Shown piece by piece: positions 8,242 to 17,378 of a DNA stretch of 64,000 nucleotides. A program made the translations under genes and the position numbers. The notes under the pieces were generated by a model. That model was not told the DNA's origin. It saw nothing but the letters and a program-made list of their open reading frames with translations, and ran no database searches. Source of the stretch: MR-S7 sp000400995. Lineage in GTDB: Bacteria > Pseudomonadota > Gammaproteobacteria > Burkholderiales > Burkholderiaceae_C. Where the stretch lies: positions 4,960,001 to 5,024,000 of the forward strand of contig NZ_CP152342.1 of the NCBI RefSeq assembly GCF_045291395.1. Direction: 5' to 3'. Position 1 is the stretch's first letter. Each line of letters opens with the position of its first letter.

Positions 8242-9712
8242 GCGCCGCGGCGGCCGTGCGGTGCGCCAGAGGCTGATGCTGTGGCTGGCGCTGCCGGTGG
8301 CGCTGTTCATCCTGGTGGATGCCTGGGCCTCGTACCGCGCGGCGGCGGGCATTGCGCAGAGCGCGTTCGACCGGCTGCTGGTCACCTCGGCCCACGCGCT
8401 GGCCGACCTGATCCACCTGGAGGGCGGCGAGCTGCAGATCACCCTGCCGCACGCGGCGCTGGAGCTCTACGGCGACGAGGCCGAGGTGGCCGGCCGGCGC
8501 GGCGACGCCGTCACGCGCAGCCGCATGATCTACCGCGTGAGCTACCTGAACGGCGAATACCTCGCGGGCGAGCGCGCCGTGGCGCCCTATGCGGGCCTGG
8601 CGCCCGTGCACCCGCGCTACGGCGTGCGCCTGGCGCTCTACGGCACGCAGCTCGCGGGCGAGCCCGTGCGCATGGCGGCGCTGTGGCAGCCCGTGGAGAC
8701 GCACGACGGCATGCGCTACGTGGTGGTGCAGGTGGGCGAGCCCTCGCAGTACCGCGACCGCATCGCGCGCGGCATCCTCTGGCAGACGCTGGCGCGCCAG
8801 TCGGCGCTGCTGGCCCTGCTGGTGGTGCTGATCTGGTGCGTGGCCACCGTGGCCCTGCGCCCCCTGCGCGTGTTCGCGCGCCAGCTGGAGGCGCGCCCGG
8901 CCACCGACCTGGAGCCCGTGGCCGTGCAGCCGCAGACCCCGCAGGAGCTGCTGCCCGCGGTGAGCGCCTTCAACGGCCTGCTGGAGCGCGCGCGCGAGGC
9001 GCAGGCGGCGCAGCAGCGCTTCGTGGCCGACGCCTCGCACCAGCTGCGCACGCCGCTGGCCGTGCTGCAGTTGCAGGCCCATGCCGGCCTGGCGGGCGAA
9101 CTGCCCGCACGCGAGGCCCTGGAGCAGGTGGCCGCCACCACGCGCCGCACCGCGCGCGTGGTGCAGCAGCTGCTGGCATGGAACCGTGCGCGCGCCGGCG
9201 TGCCCGCGGAGCAGATCGCCACGGTGGACCTGCGCGCGCTGCTGGAGGAGGTGGCCGTGGAGCTGTCGCCGCTCATCGCCGCACGCCACCAGGACTTCCA
9301 GCTCGATGCCGAGCCCTGCCCCTGGACGGGGCCGGCCTGGATGGTGCGCGAGATCGCCATGAACCTGCTGCACAACGCCTTGACCTACACGCCCGAGGGC
9401 GGCGCGCTGGGCATGCGCCTGCAGCAGGACGCACAGGGCGTGCGCCTGGTGGTGCACGACGACGGGCCGGGCCTGTCCGCGCAGATGCAGCGCGACCTGT
9501 TCGTGCCCTTCGTCAGCGGCGCGGTGGGCGGCAGGGGCGCCGGCCTGGGTTTGGCCATCTGCCGCGACCTGGCCCAGGCCTGCGGCGGCCGCCTGGTGGT
9601 GGAGAACCGCCGGGTGGACGGCGCCGTGCGCGGGCTCGATGCCACACTCGTGCTGCCGGGGTGGCCCGGCGCCAGCGCCGGGCGGCCCGATGCGTCAGAA
9701 TCACGCCCATGA
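8234..9712 (+). CDS. Membrane sensor histidine kinase (TctE-like)
   Basis: Sensor kinase of 492 residues. There is a transmembrane segment at about 13-29, a periplasmic 2CSK_N-type domain (about 30-188), a second membrane segment at about 190-209 and a short linker. The HisKA domain has phospho-acceptor H269 in DASHQLRTPL. The ATPase domain has an N-box (NLLHNALTYTPEGG), G1 DDGPGLS and G2 GRGAGLGLAICRDLA. It overlaps the response regulator upstream by eight bases and proA downstream by four bases (ATGA). The ligand is unknown. Confidence 0.9.
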   Translation: MAERRGGRAVRQRLMLWLALPVALFILVDAWASYRAAAGIAQSAFDRLLVTSAHALADLIHLEGGELQITLPHAALELYGDEAEVAGRRGDAVTRSRMIYRVSYLNGEYLAGERAVAPYAGLAPVHPRYGVRLALYGTQLAGEPVRMAALWQPVETHDGMRYVVVQVGEPSQYRDRIARGILWQTLARQSALLALLVVLIWCVATVALRPLRVFARQLEARPATDLEPVAVQPQTPQELLPAVSAFNGLLERAREAQAAQQRFVADASHQLRTPLAVLQLQAHAGLAGELPAREALEQVAATTRRTARVVQQLLAWNRARAGVPAEQIATVDLRALLEEVAVELSPLIAARHQDFQLDAEPCPWTGPAWMVREIAMNLLHNALTYTPEGGALGMRLQQDAQGVRLVVHDDGPGLSAQMQRDLFVPFVSGAVGGRGAGLGLAICRDLAQACGGRLVVENRRVDGAVRGLDATLVLPGWPGASAGRPDASESRP

Positions 9713-10989
9713 ACGCGCTCCACATCGCCGAATACACCCAGACGCTTGGTTTGCAGGCAAAAATGGCCTCAGCGCTTATGGCGCAAGCGCCAGCAGCTAT
9801 CAAAAACAAAGCGTTGCTGGCCTTGGCGCGCTTGTTGCGCGAGAGCGTCCTGCCGCTGCAGGCGGACAACGCGCGCGACCTGGAGCGCGCCCGTGCCGCC
9901 GGCCTGGCCGAGCCCATGGTCGACCGGCTCAAGCTCAGCCCGAAGGTGCTGGAGACCTGCGCCCAGGGCTGCGAGCAGCTCGCGGCCATGCCCGACATCA
10001 TCGGCGAGGTGCTCGGGATGAAGCAGCAGCCCAGCGGCATCCGCGTGGGCCAGATGCGCGTGCCCATCGGGGTGTTCGGCATGATCTACGAGAGCCGGCC
10101 CAACGTGACCATCGAGGCGGCCAGCCTGTCCATCAAGAGCGGCAACGCCTGCATCCTGCGCGGCGGCTCCGAGGCCATCGACTCCAACAAGGCGCTGGCC
10201 CGGCTGGTGCAGCAGGCGCTGGCCGAGGCCGGCCTGCCGCAGGACGCGGTGCAGCTCGTGCAGACCACCGACCGCGAGGCCGTGGGCCAGCTCATCGCCA
10301 TGCCGCAGTACGTGGACGTGGTCATCCCGCGCGGCGGCAAGGGCCTGATCGAGCGCATCAGCCGCGAGGCCAAGGTGCCCGTCATCAAGCACCTGGACGG
10401 CAACTGCCATACGTATGTGGACGATCCCTGCGACCTGGACATGGCCGTGAAGGTGGCCGACAACGCCAAGACCCAGAAGTACAGCCCCTGCAACGCCAGT
10501 GAAGGCCTGCTGGTGGCACGCGGCGTGGCGGCCGACTTCCTGCCGCGCATCGGTGCCGTCTACGCCGCCAAGGGCGTGGAGATGCGCTGCGACGCCGAGG
10601 CGCTGGCGATCCTGCGCGCCGTGCCCGGCGCCCATCTGGCCGAGGCCACCGAGGCCGACTGGGGCGAGGAATACCTCGCGCCCATCATCAGCGTGAAGGT
10701 GGTGGCGGGGGTGCATGAAGCCATCGCGCACATCAACCGCTACGGCAGCCACCACACCGACGCCATCCTCACGCGCGACCACCTGCACGCCCAGCGCTTC
10801 CTGCGCGACGTGGATTCGGCCAGCGTGATGGTCAACGCCAGCACGCGCTTCGCCGACGGCTTCGAGTACGGGCTGGGCGCGGAGATCGGCATCAGCACCG
10901 ACAAGTTCCACGCGCGCGGGCCCGTGGGCATCGAAGGCCTCACGTCGCTCAAGTGGATCGTGCTGGGCGAGGGCGAAGTCCGCCACTGA
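9709..10989 (+). CDS. proA: Gamma-glutamyl phosphate reductase
   Basis: NADPH-dependent reduction of gamma-glutamyl phosphate to glutamate semialdehyde, the second step of proline synthesis. The 426-residue product has the aldehyde-dehydrogenase fold, the catalytic Cys261 in KYSPCNASEGLL, the nucleotide-site segment VIPRGGKGLIERI and the C-terminal GPVGIEGLTSLKWIV. The ATG at 9709 overlaps the kinase stop. Residues about 14-35 (LGLQAKMASALMAQAPAAIK) are encoded by a copy of the dispersed repeat, without changing the normal spacing of the N-terminal helix. proB is not nearby. Confidence 0.95.
   Translation: MNALHIAEYTQTLGLQAKMASALMAQAPAAIKNKALLALARLLRESVLPLQADNARDLERARAAGLAEPMVDRLKLSPKVLETCAQGCEQLAAMPDIIGEVLGMKQQPSGIRVGQMRVPIGVFGMIYESRPNVTIEAASLSIKSGNACILRGGSEAIDSNKALARLVQQALAEAGLPQDAVQLVQTTDREAVGQLIAMPQYVDVVIPRGGKGLIERISREAKVPVIKHLDGNCHTYVDDPCDLDMAVKVADNAKTQKYSPCNASEGLLVARGVAADFLPRIGAVYAAKGVEMRCDAEALAILRAVPGAHLAEATEADWGEEYLAPIISVKVVAGVHEAIAHINRYGSHHTDAILTRDHLHAQRFLRDVDSASVMVNASTRFADGFEYGLGAEIGISTDKFHARGPVGIEGLTSLKWIVLGEGEVRH
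9750..9813 (+). repeat. Dispersed ~60-bp repeat, family A, copy 3 (inside proA)
   Basis: Inside the proA coding sequence: AAAATGGCCTCAGCGCTTAT, then GGCGCAAGCGCCAGC, then AGCTATCAAAAACAAAGCG. It matches the intergenic copies base for base over most of its length. It is read in frame as M-A-S-A-L-M-A-Q-A-P-A-A-I-K-N-K. The reading frame around AGCTATCAA (A-A-I) is the same one used in the rsmB copy. Confidence 0.75.
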
Positions 10990-11002
10990 CGCCAACGGCG
11001 CC

Positions 11003-12463
11003 ATGAAGATCATCATCCTCGGCGCCGGCCGCGTGGGCTACAGCGTGGCCGACAGCCTGGTTTCCGAGAAAAACGACATCACCGTCATCGACACCGACGC
11101 GGAGCGCCTGCGCGAGCTGGAGGCGCGCTTCGACCTGCGCGGCGTGGTGGGCAACGGCATCGATCCGCAGGTGCTGGCCGAAGCCGGCGCGCGCGACACC
11201 GACCTGCTGATCGCCTGCGCCGCGCAGGACGAGACCAACCTGGTCTGCTGCAAGGTGGCGCAGCTGGTGTTCAACATTCCCACGCGCATCGCGCGCGTGC
11301 GCTCGTCGGGCTTCGCGCTGGAGCACGACGACCAGCTGCTGGGCAAGGACGGCTTCGGCGTGGACCGCATCATCTGTCCCGAGGAGTCGCTGACGCGCTA
11401 CATCGGCAAGCTCGTCGAATACCCCGAGGCGCTGCAGGTGCGCGAGTTCGCGGGCGGGCGCGCCTGCCTGGTGTCGGTGCGTGCGCGCCCCGGCGCGTCC
11501 ATGGTGGGCATGCGCATCGCCACCATGCGCGAGACCGCGCCCGACGTGGCCATGCGCATCGTGGCCATCTACCGGCGCTTCCCCGATGAGCCTGACCGCT
11601 TCGTGCCTTGCGACGGCTCCACCCGCGTGGAGCCGGGCGACGAGGTGTTCGTGCTCTCCGCGCGCGAGCAGATCCCGCAGGTGCTGGCGGCGCTCTACCA
11701 CCAGAACGGCCATCCGGCGCGGCCGGTGCGGCGCATCATGGTCGCGGGCGGCGGGCGCGTGGGGATGCGGCTGGCGCGGCAGCTCGGGCAGTCGGGGCGC
11801 TTCCACATCAAGATCCTGGAGGAGAGCCAGGAGCGCTGCGTGGCGCTGGCCTCCGAGCTGCCGTCCGACATCCTCGTGCTGCAGGGCGACGCCACCGACG
11901 AGGACCTGCTGAGCGAGGAGAGCATCGAGGAGGTGGACCTGTTCCTCGCGCTCACCGACGACGACGAGGACAACATCATGTCCTGCCTGCTCGCCAAGCG
12001 CATGGGCGCGAGCCGCGTGCTGGCCCTCATCAACCGCCGCACCTACGCCGACCTGATGCACGGCACGCAGATCGACATCGCCCTGTCGCCCGCGCAGGCC
12101 ATGCTGGGCGAGCTGCTGGCCTACGTGCGCCGCGGCGACGTGCAGGCGGTGCACAGCCTGCGCCGCGGCGTGGCCGAGGCGCTGGAGATCGTGGCGCGCG
12201 GCGACCGCAAGAGTTCGCGCGTGGTGGGGCGCAAGGTCAGCGAGATCCACCTGCCGGCCGAGGTGCACATGGGCCTGATCGTGCGCGGCCTGCCCGATGC
12301 GGGCGATGCACAGGGCGCCGCCGCCGCTGCCGAGCCGCAGGTGATCATCCCGCGCAGCCACACGGTGATCGAGAGCAACGACCACGTGGTGTTCTTCCTG
12401 CCCCACAAGCGCCTGGTGCGCGAGGTGGAGCGGCTGTTCCGCGTGAGCGCGACCTTCTTCTGA
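11003..12463 (+). CDS. trkA: Trk potassium uptake NAD-binding peripheral subunit
   Basis: Cytoplasmic gating ring protein of the Trk K+ channel. The 486-residue product is a tandem duplication. RCK/TrkA_N domain 1 starts MKIIILGAGRVGYSVADSL (GxGxxG, with Asp of VIDTD binding the NAD ribose) and is followed by a TrkA_C domain. The second NAD-binding domain (RRIMVAGGGRVGMRLARQL) starts at about residue 240 and is followed by a second TrkA_C domain with VIIPRSHTVIESNDHVVFF. Length equals that of E. coli TrkA (458) plus a small insert. It lies 13 bases after proA and seven bases before trkH. Confidence 0.95.
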   Translation: MKIIILGAGRVGYSVADSLVSEKNDITVIDTDAERLRELEARFDLRGVVGNGIDPQVLAEAGARDTDLLIACAAQDETNLVCCKVAQLVFNIPTRIARVRSSGFALEHDDQLLGKDGFGVDRIICPEESLTRYIGKLVEYPEALQVREFAGGRACLVSVRARPGASMVGMRIATMRETAPDVAMRIVAIYRRFPDEPDRFVPCDGSTRVEPGDEVFVLSAREQIPQVLAALYHQNGHPARPVRRIMVAGGGRVGMRLARQLGQSGRFHIKILEESQERCVALASELPSDILVLQGDATDEDLLSEESIEEVDLFLALTDDDEDNIMSCLLAKRMGASRVLALINRRTYADLMHGTQIDIALSPAQAMLGELLAYVRRGDVQAVHSLRRGVAEALEIVARGDRKSSRVVGRKVSEIHLPAEVHMGLIVRGLPDAGDAQGAAAAAEPQVIIPRSHTVIESNDHVVFFLPHKRLVREVERLFRVSATFF

Positions 12464-12470
12464 CGCCGCC

Positions 12471-13937
12471 ATGTCCGATGTGCTGCCCGTCCTGCGCGTG
12501 CTCGGAGCGCTGCTGGCCATGTTCGCCGTCTCGCTGTGCGTGCCGCTGGCCGCGTCGCTGTGGGCGCACGAGGGGCTGTGGCCGCAGTACGCGCTGGCGA
12601 TCTGCGTCACCTGCCTGTCCAGCGCCATCCTCTGGGTAGGCCTGCGCGAGCACCGGCGCGAGCTGCTGCCGCGCCACGGCGTGATGCTGGTGTCGCTGGT
12701 GTGGATGGTGATCCCGTTCTTCGCGGCGCTGCCGCTGCTGATGGTGATGCAGGCCATCGGCCGGCCGATGTCGTTCACGCATGCGTATTTCGAGGCCGTC
12801 TCGGGCCTGACCACCACCGGCTCCACGGTGCTGGCGCGCCTGGACACGCTGCCGCTGTCGGTGAACGTGTGGCGCACCTTCATGCAGTGGATCGGCGGTA
12901 TGGGCATCCTGATCCTGGCCGTGGCCGTGCTGCCGCTGCTGGGCGTGGGAGGCAGCCAGCTCTTCAAGGCCGAGGCGGCCGGCCCGGTGAAGGACACCAA
13001 GCTCACCCCGCGCATGACCGAGACGGCCAAGGGCCTGTGGGGCGTCTACGTGCTGTTCTCGCTGGCCTGTGCGCTGGCCTACTGGCTGGCCGGCATGGCG
13101 CCGCAGGAAGCGCTCATGCACATGTTCGCCACGGTGAGCCTGGGCGGGCTGTCGCCGCACGACGAGAGCCTGGGCTACTACCACTCGCCGCTGGTGGAAG
13201 CGATCGCGCTGGTGTTCATGCTGTGCGCGAGCTGCAACTTCGCCCTGTATTTCATCGCCCTGCGCAAGGGCAACTGGCAGGGTTTCTGGCGCGACCCCGA
13301 GATGCGCGCCACCATGGCCGCGCTGATCGGCGGCGGGCTGCTGGTGGCGCTGCTGCTGTGGGCCAAGGGCGTGTACGGGCCGCTGGAGGCGCTGCGCTTC
13401 GGCATGTTCCACGTCGTCTCCGTCGCCACGACGACCGGCTTCACCACCACCGACTACCTCGCCTGGCCGGTGTTCGCGCCGGTGTTCATGCTGCTGCTGT
13501 CGGGCGTGGCCACCAGCGCGGGATCGACGGGCGGGGGCATCAAGATGGTGCGCATGCTCATCCTGCTCAAGCAGGCGCGCCGCGAGATGACGCGCATCGT
13601 GCACCCGCGCGCGGTGCAGCCCGTGCGGCTGGGCGAGGGCGTGGTGGACAACCGCATGATCTTCTCGGTGCTGGCCTTCATGCTGATGTACGGCGCCACC
13701 GTCATCACGCTGAGCATGGTGCTGCTGCTGACCGACCTGGACATGGTGACCGCGTTTTCCGCCGTGCTGGCGAGCGTGCACTGCACCGGCCCGGGCCTGG
13801 GTTTACTGGGGCCGGCGTCGAACTACGCGGTGCTCACCGACTTCCAGCTCTGGGTGTGCACGCTCGCCATGCTGCTCGGGCGGCTGGAGATCCTGAGCTT
13901 CATGGCGCTGCTGGCGCCGGCGTTCTGGCGGCGCTAG
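12471..13937 (+). CDS. trkH: Trk potassium uptake membrane subunit
   Basis: K+-translocating membrane subunit, 488 residues, with the four M1-P-M2 repeats of the SKT superfamily. The selectivity-filter-like segments are visible: SGLTTTGSTVL, ATVSLGGLSPHD, SVATTTGFTTTDYLAWP and SVHCTGPGLGLLG. The Gly-rich loop TSAGSTGGGIKMVRMLILLKQ is the gating insertion of TrkH. The gene follows trkA by seven bases, so channel and gating ring are co-transcribed. Confidence 0.95.
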   Translation: MSDVLPVLRVLGALLAMFAVSLCVPLAASLWAHEGLWPQYALAICVTCLSSAILWVGLREHRRELLPRHGVMLVSLVWMVIPFFAALPLLMVMQAIGRPMSFTHAYFEAVSGLTTTGSTVLARLDTLPLSVNVWRTFMQWIGGMGILILAVAVLPLLGVGGSQLFKAEAAGPVKDTKLTPRMTETAKGLWGVYVLFSLACALAYWLAGMAPQEALMHMFATVSLGGLSPHDESLGYYHSPLVEAIALVFMLCASCNFALYFIALRKGNWQGFWRDPEMRATMAALIGGGLLVALLLWAKGVYGPLEALRFGMFHVVSVATTTGFTTTDYLAWPVFAPVFMLLLSGVATSAGSTGGGIKMVRMLILLKQARREMTRIVHPRAVQPVRLGEGVVDNRMIFSVLAFMLMYGATVITLSMVLLLTDLDMVTAFSAVLASVHCTGPGLGLLGPASNYAVLTDFQLWVCTLAMLLGRLEILSFMALLAPAFWRR

Positions 13938-13982
13938 GGCTGATCCCTACAATCGACCGCAACCTTTTTCCGAGGGCGATAC

Positions 13983-15278
13983 ATGGTTCCCCATCTCATC
14001 ACGGCACTCACCGGACCGATCAACGAACTGGAGCAGCGCATCCTCGACTCCATGCCCGCCATCGAGCGCTGGTTCCGCCTGGAGTGGATGGAGCACACGC
14101 CGCCGTTCTACACCTCGGTGGACATCCGCAACGCGGGCTTCAAGCTCGCGCCGGTGGACACCAACCTGTTCCCCGGCGGCTGGAACAACCTGACCGACGA
14201 GATGCTGCCGCTGGCGGTGCAGGCGGCCATGGCGGCGATCGAGAAGATCTGCCCCGAGGCGCGCAACCTGCTCATCATTCCCGAGAACCATTCGCGCAAC
14301 ACCTTCTACCTGGCCAACGTGGTGCAGCTGCAGCGCATCTTCAACATGGCCGGGCTCAACGTGCGCGTGGGCTCCATCAGCCCGGACATCAAGAAGACCA
14401 CCACCGTCACGCTGCCGCACGGCGAATCCGTCGTGCTGGAGCCGGTGATCCGCACCAAGCGCCGCCTGGGGCTGAAGAACTTCGACCCCTGCACCATCCT
14501 GCTGAACAACGACCTGTCGGCCGGCCCCCCGGGCATCCTGGAGGAACTGCACGAGCAGTACCTGCTGCCGCCGCTGCACGCGGGCTGGAGCGTGCGCCGC
14601 AAGAGCCGCCACTTCCAGAGCTACGAGGAGGTGGCCAAGCGCTTCGGCAAGATGCTGGGCATCGACCCCTGGCTCATCAACCCGCTGTTCACCCGCGCCG
14701 AGGGCGTGGACTTCAACGAAGGCTTGGGGCTGGATGCGCTGCAGGGCGCCGTCGACGCCACGCTGGCCAAGGTGCGCCGCAAGTACAAGGAATACGGCAT
14801 CAACGAGAAGCCGTTCGTCGTGGTCAAGGCCGACAACGGCACCTACGGCATGGGCATCATGACTGTGCGCGACGCCAAGGAGCTTGACGGCCTGAACCGC
14901 AAGACCAAGAACAAGATGGCCGTCATCAAGGACGGCCAGGTGGTGCACGACGTGATCGTGCAGGAAGGCGTGCTCACGCAGGAGCGAGTGCACCAGGCGG
15001 TGGCCGAGCCGGTGGTCTACATGATGGACCGCTACGTGGTCGGCGGCTTCTACCGCATGCACGCCGAGCGCGGCACGGACGAGAACCTGAACGCCCCCGG
15101 CGCCAGCTTCGTCCCCCTGGCCTTCGAGCACAGCACCCGCCTGCCCCAGCCCGGCGCGCGCCCGGGCGCGAGCGCGCCCAACCGCTTCTACATGTACGGC
15201 GTGATCGCTCGCCTGGCCATGCTGGCGGCGAGCTACGAGCTGGAAGCCACCGACCCCGAGGCCGAGGTCTACGACTGA
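13983..15278 (+). CDS. gshA: Glutamate-cysteine ligase (proteobacterial third type)
   Basis: First step of glutathione synthesis: ATP-dependent ligation of glutamate and cysteine. The 431-residue product begins MVPHLITALTGPINELEQ and has the family landmarks NLFPGGWNNL, IIPENHSRNTFY, RVGSISPDI, NNDLSAGPPG and VVKADNGTYGMGIMTVRD. This is the GshA family found in many Beta- and some Gammaproteobacteria, not the E. coli type. A TACAAT -10 element at about 13948-13953 lies just upstream (ctgatcccTACAATcgaccg), so it probably has its own promoter. gshB lies about 3.3 kb downstream, past kup and a transporter gene. Confidence 0.93.
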   Translation: MVPHLITALTGPINELEQRILDSMPAIERWFRLEWMEHTPPFYTSVDIRNAGFKLAPVDTNLFPGGWNNLTDEMLPLAVQAAMAAIEKICPEARNLLIIPENHSRNTFYLANVVQLQRIFNMAGLNVRVGSISPDIKKTTTVTLPHGESVVLEPVIRTKRRLGLKNFDPCTILLNNDLSAGPPGILEELHEQYLLPPLHAGWSVRRKSRHFQSYEEVAKRFGKMLGIDPWLINPLFTRAEGVDFNEGLGLDALQGAVDATLAKVRRKYKEYGINEKPFVVVKADNGTYGMGIMTVRDAKELDGLNRKTKNKMAVIKDGQVVHDVIVQEGVLTQERVHQAVAEPVVYMMDRYVVGGFYRMHAERGTDENLNAPGASFVPLAFEHSTRLPQPGARPGASAPNRFYMYGVIARLAMLAASYELEATDPEAEVYD

Positions 15279-15398
15279 CGCCGACCGCCAGTTGCTGCGT
15301 TGCAACATCGGCGGCGGGGGCATGCACGCCGCGCAGGCGCGGCGCACAATGGCGATCCCGCTTGACCCGCCGATGCCTCCGGGCACCGGCAACCTGCA

Positions 15399-17270
15399 GT
15401 GCAACATTCCAAGTCATCGCTCGCCGCGCTCACCCTGGGCGCCATCGGCGTCGTCTATGGCGATATCGGCACCAGCGTGCTGTACGCGGTCAAGGAGGTG
15501 TTCGGCTCCGGGCATGTGCCGTTCACGCACGCCAACGTCTACGGCGTGCTCTCCATCCTGTTCTGGACGCTCACGGTCATCGTCTCGCTGAAATACGTGG
15601 TGCTGGTGCTGCGCGCCGACAACCATGGCGAAGGCGGGCTGATCGCCATGCTGGCGCTGGCCTCGCAGGCGCTCAAGCAGCGCCATCCGCGGCTGCGCAG
15701 CGGCATGCTGGTGGTGGGCATCTTCGGCACCTCGCTCTTCTATGGCGACGGGGTGATCACGCCGGCGATCTCGGTGCTCTCGGCCATCGAGGGGCTGGAG
15801 GTGGTGTCGCCCCACTTCCGCAAGGCCGTCATCCCGCTCACGCTGGTGGTGCTGTTCGGGCTATTCGCCGTGCAAAAGCGCGGCACGGCGGGCATCGGGC
15901 GCTATTTCGGGCCGCTGATGCTGGCCTGGTTCCTGTCGATCGCGCTGCTCGCCGTGCCCCACATCGCGGGCCACCCCGAGATCCTGGGCGCCCTGGGTCC
16001 GCACCATGCGCTGGGCTTCATCTGGCACAACCCGGGCGTCAGCTTCATCATCCTGGGCGCGGTGGTGCTGTGCGTCACCGGCGCCGAGGCGCTGTATGCC
16101 GACCTGGGCCACTTCGGCAAGCGCCCGATCCGCATCGCCTGGTTCAGCGTGGCCATGCCGGCGCTGACCGTCAACTACTTCGGCCAGGGCGCACTGCTGC
16201 TGGCCGATCCGGCCGCGGTGAAGAACCCGTTCTTCATGATGGCGCCCGACTGGGCGCTGCTGCCGCTGGTGCTGCTCGCCACCATGGCCACGGTGATCGC
16301 GTCGCAGGCGCTCATCACCGGGGCGTTCAGCGTCACCAAGCAGGTGATCCAGCTCGGCTACCTGCCGCGGCTGAACATCCTGCACACCAGCGTGCGGGAC
16401 ACGGGCCAGATCTACCTGCCCTTCGTCAACTGGAGCCTGTTCGTCGCCATCGTGCTGGCGGTGGTCATGTTCCGCTCCAGCAGCAACCTGGCGGCGGCCT
16501 ACGGCATCGCGGTGACGCTGGACATGCTGATCACCACCGTGCTCACCTTCTTCGTGATCCGCTACGGATGGGGCTATCCGCTGGCGCTGTGCCTGGCGGC
16601 CACCGGGTTCTTCTTCGTCGTGGACCTGGCGTTCTTCTCCTCCAACCTGCTCAAGCTGCTGCAGGGCGGCTGGTTCCCGCTGCTGATCGGCGCGCTGGTG
16701 TTCACGCTCATGATGACCTGGAAGCGCGGCCGCGAACTGCTCAACGACCGGTTGCGCGAGGAGGCCATCGGCCTGCCGGACTTCCTGGCCTCGGTGCTGG
16801 CCCACCCGCCCGTCCGCGTGGACGGCACGGCCGTGTTCCTGAGCGCCGAGCCGGGCATCGTGCCCAATGCGTTGCTGCACAACCTCAAGCACAACAAGGT
16901 GCTGCACCGGCAGAACCTGTTCGTGACCGTGCGCTACCACGAGACGCCCTGGATCGGCCTGGACCAGCGGCTGCAGGTGCAGGCGCTGGGCGGAGACTGC
17001 TGGCAGGTCACCGTGAACTACGGCTTCAAGAACGAGCTGGACCTGCCCAGCGCCCTGGGCCTCATGCAGGGCCGCGGCTGCGAGCTGCACGCCATGAGCA
17101 CCAGCTATTTCCTGTCGCGCGACGTGGTGGTGCCCACCATCGGCAGCGGCATGGCGCCCTGGCGCGAAAAACTGTTCGCGCAGATGCACCACAACGCCAG
17201 CGGCGTGGCGGCCTTCCTGCACCTGCCCAGCAATGCGGTGGTGGAGCTGGGCTCGAAGGTGGAAATCTGA
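15399..17270 (+). CDS. kup: Kup low-affinity potassium transporter
   Basis: K+/H+ symporter of the KUP/HAK family, 623 residues. The N-terminal half has about twelve membrane segments, starting with the family signature LGAIGVVYGDIGTSVLYAVKE (reading on into KEVFG). Other family marks are DNHGEGGLIAMLAL, FYGDGVITPAISVLSA and TGAEALYADLGHFGKRPI. The cytosolic C-terminal domain follows (VNYGFKNELDLPSAL; MSTSYFLSRDVVVP). The chosen start is the GTG at 15399 (M-Q-H-S-K-S-S), which gives the usual length. A CACAAT element about 50 bases upstream may be its -10 box. It is the second K+ uptake system in the cluster. Confidence 0.94.
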   Translation: MQHSKSSLAALTLGAIGVVYGDIGTSVLYAVKEVFGSGHVPFTHANVYGVLSILFWTLTVIVSLKYVVLVLRADNHGEGGLIAMLALASQALKQRHPRLRSGMLVVGIFGTSLFYGDGVITPAISVLSAIEGLEVVSPHFRKAVIPLTLVVLFGLFAVQKRGTAGIGRYFGPLMLAWFLSIALLAVPHIAGHPEILGALGPHHALGFIWHNPGVSFIILGAVVLCVTGAEALYADLGHFGKRPIRIAWFSVAMPALTVNYFGQGALLLADPAAVKNPFFMMAPDWALLPLVLLATMATVIASQALITGAFSVTKQVIQLGYLPRLNILHTSVRDTGQIYLPFVNWSLFVAIVLAVVMFRSSSNLAAAYGIAVTLDMLITTVLTFFVIRYGWGYPLALCLAATGFFFVVDLAFFSSNLLKLLQGGWFPLLIGALVFTLMMTWKRGRELLNDRLREEAIGLPDFLASVLAHPPVRVDGTAVFLSAEPGIVPNALLHNLKHNKVLHRQNLFVTVRYHETPWIGLDQRLQVQALGGDCWQVTVNYGFKNELDLPSALGLMQGRGCELHAMSTSYFLSRDVVVPTIGSGMAPWREKLFAQMHHNASGVAAFLHLPSNAVVELGSKVEI

Positions 17271-17330
17271 TTGAGAGCAATTTTGGTCTCTAGCGCTTGC
17301 CAGTCAAGCGCAAGCAGCTATGCTTTTTGA
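17271..17330 (+). repeat. Dispersed ~60-bp repeat, family A, copy 4
   Basis: TTGAGAGCAATTTTGGTCTC, TAGCGCTTGCCAGTCAAGCG, CAAGCAGCTATGCTTTTTGA. It begins immediately after the kup stop codon and fills the gap before the BenE-type gene. The central AGCGCTTG/CAAGCGC pair forms a hairpin. Confidence 0.75.
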
Positions 17331-17378
17331 ATGCCCGTGCCCAGCGCCCGGCCGGGGGAGCTGCCACAATCGGGCGCC

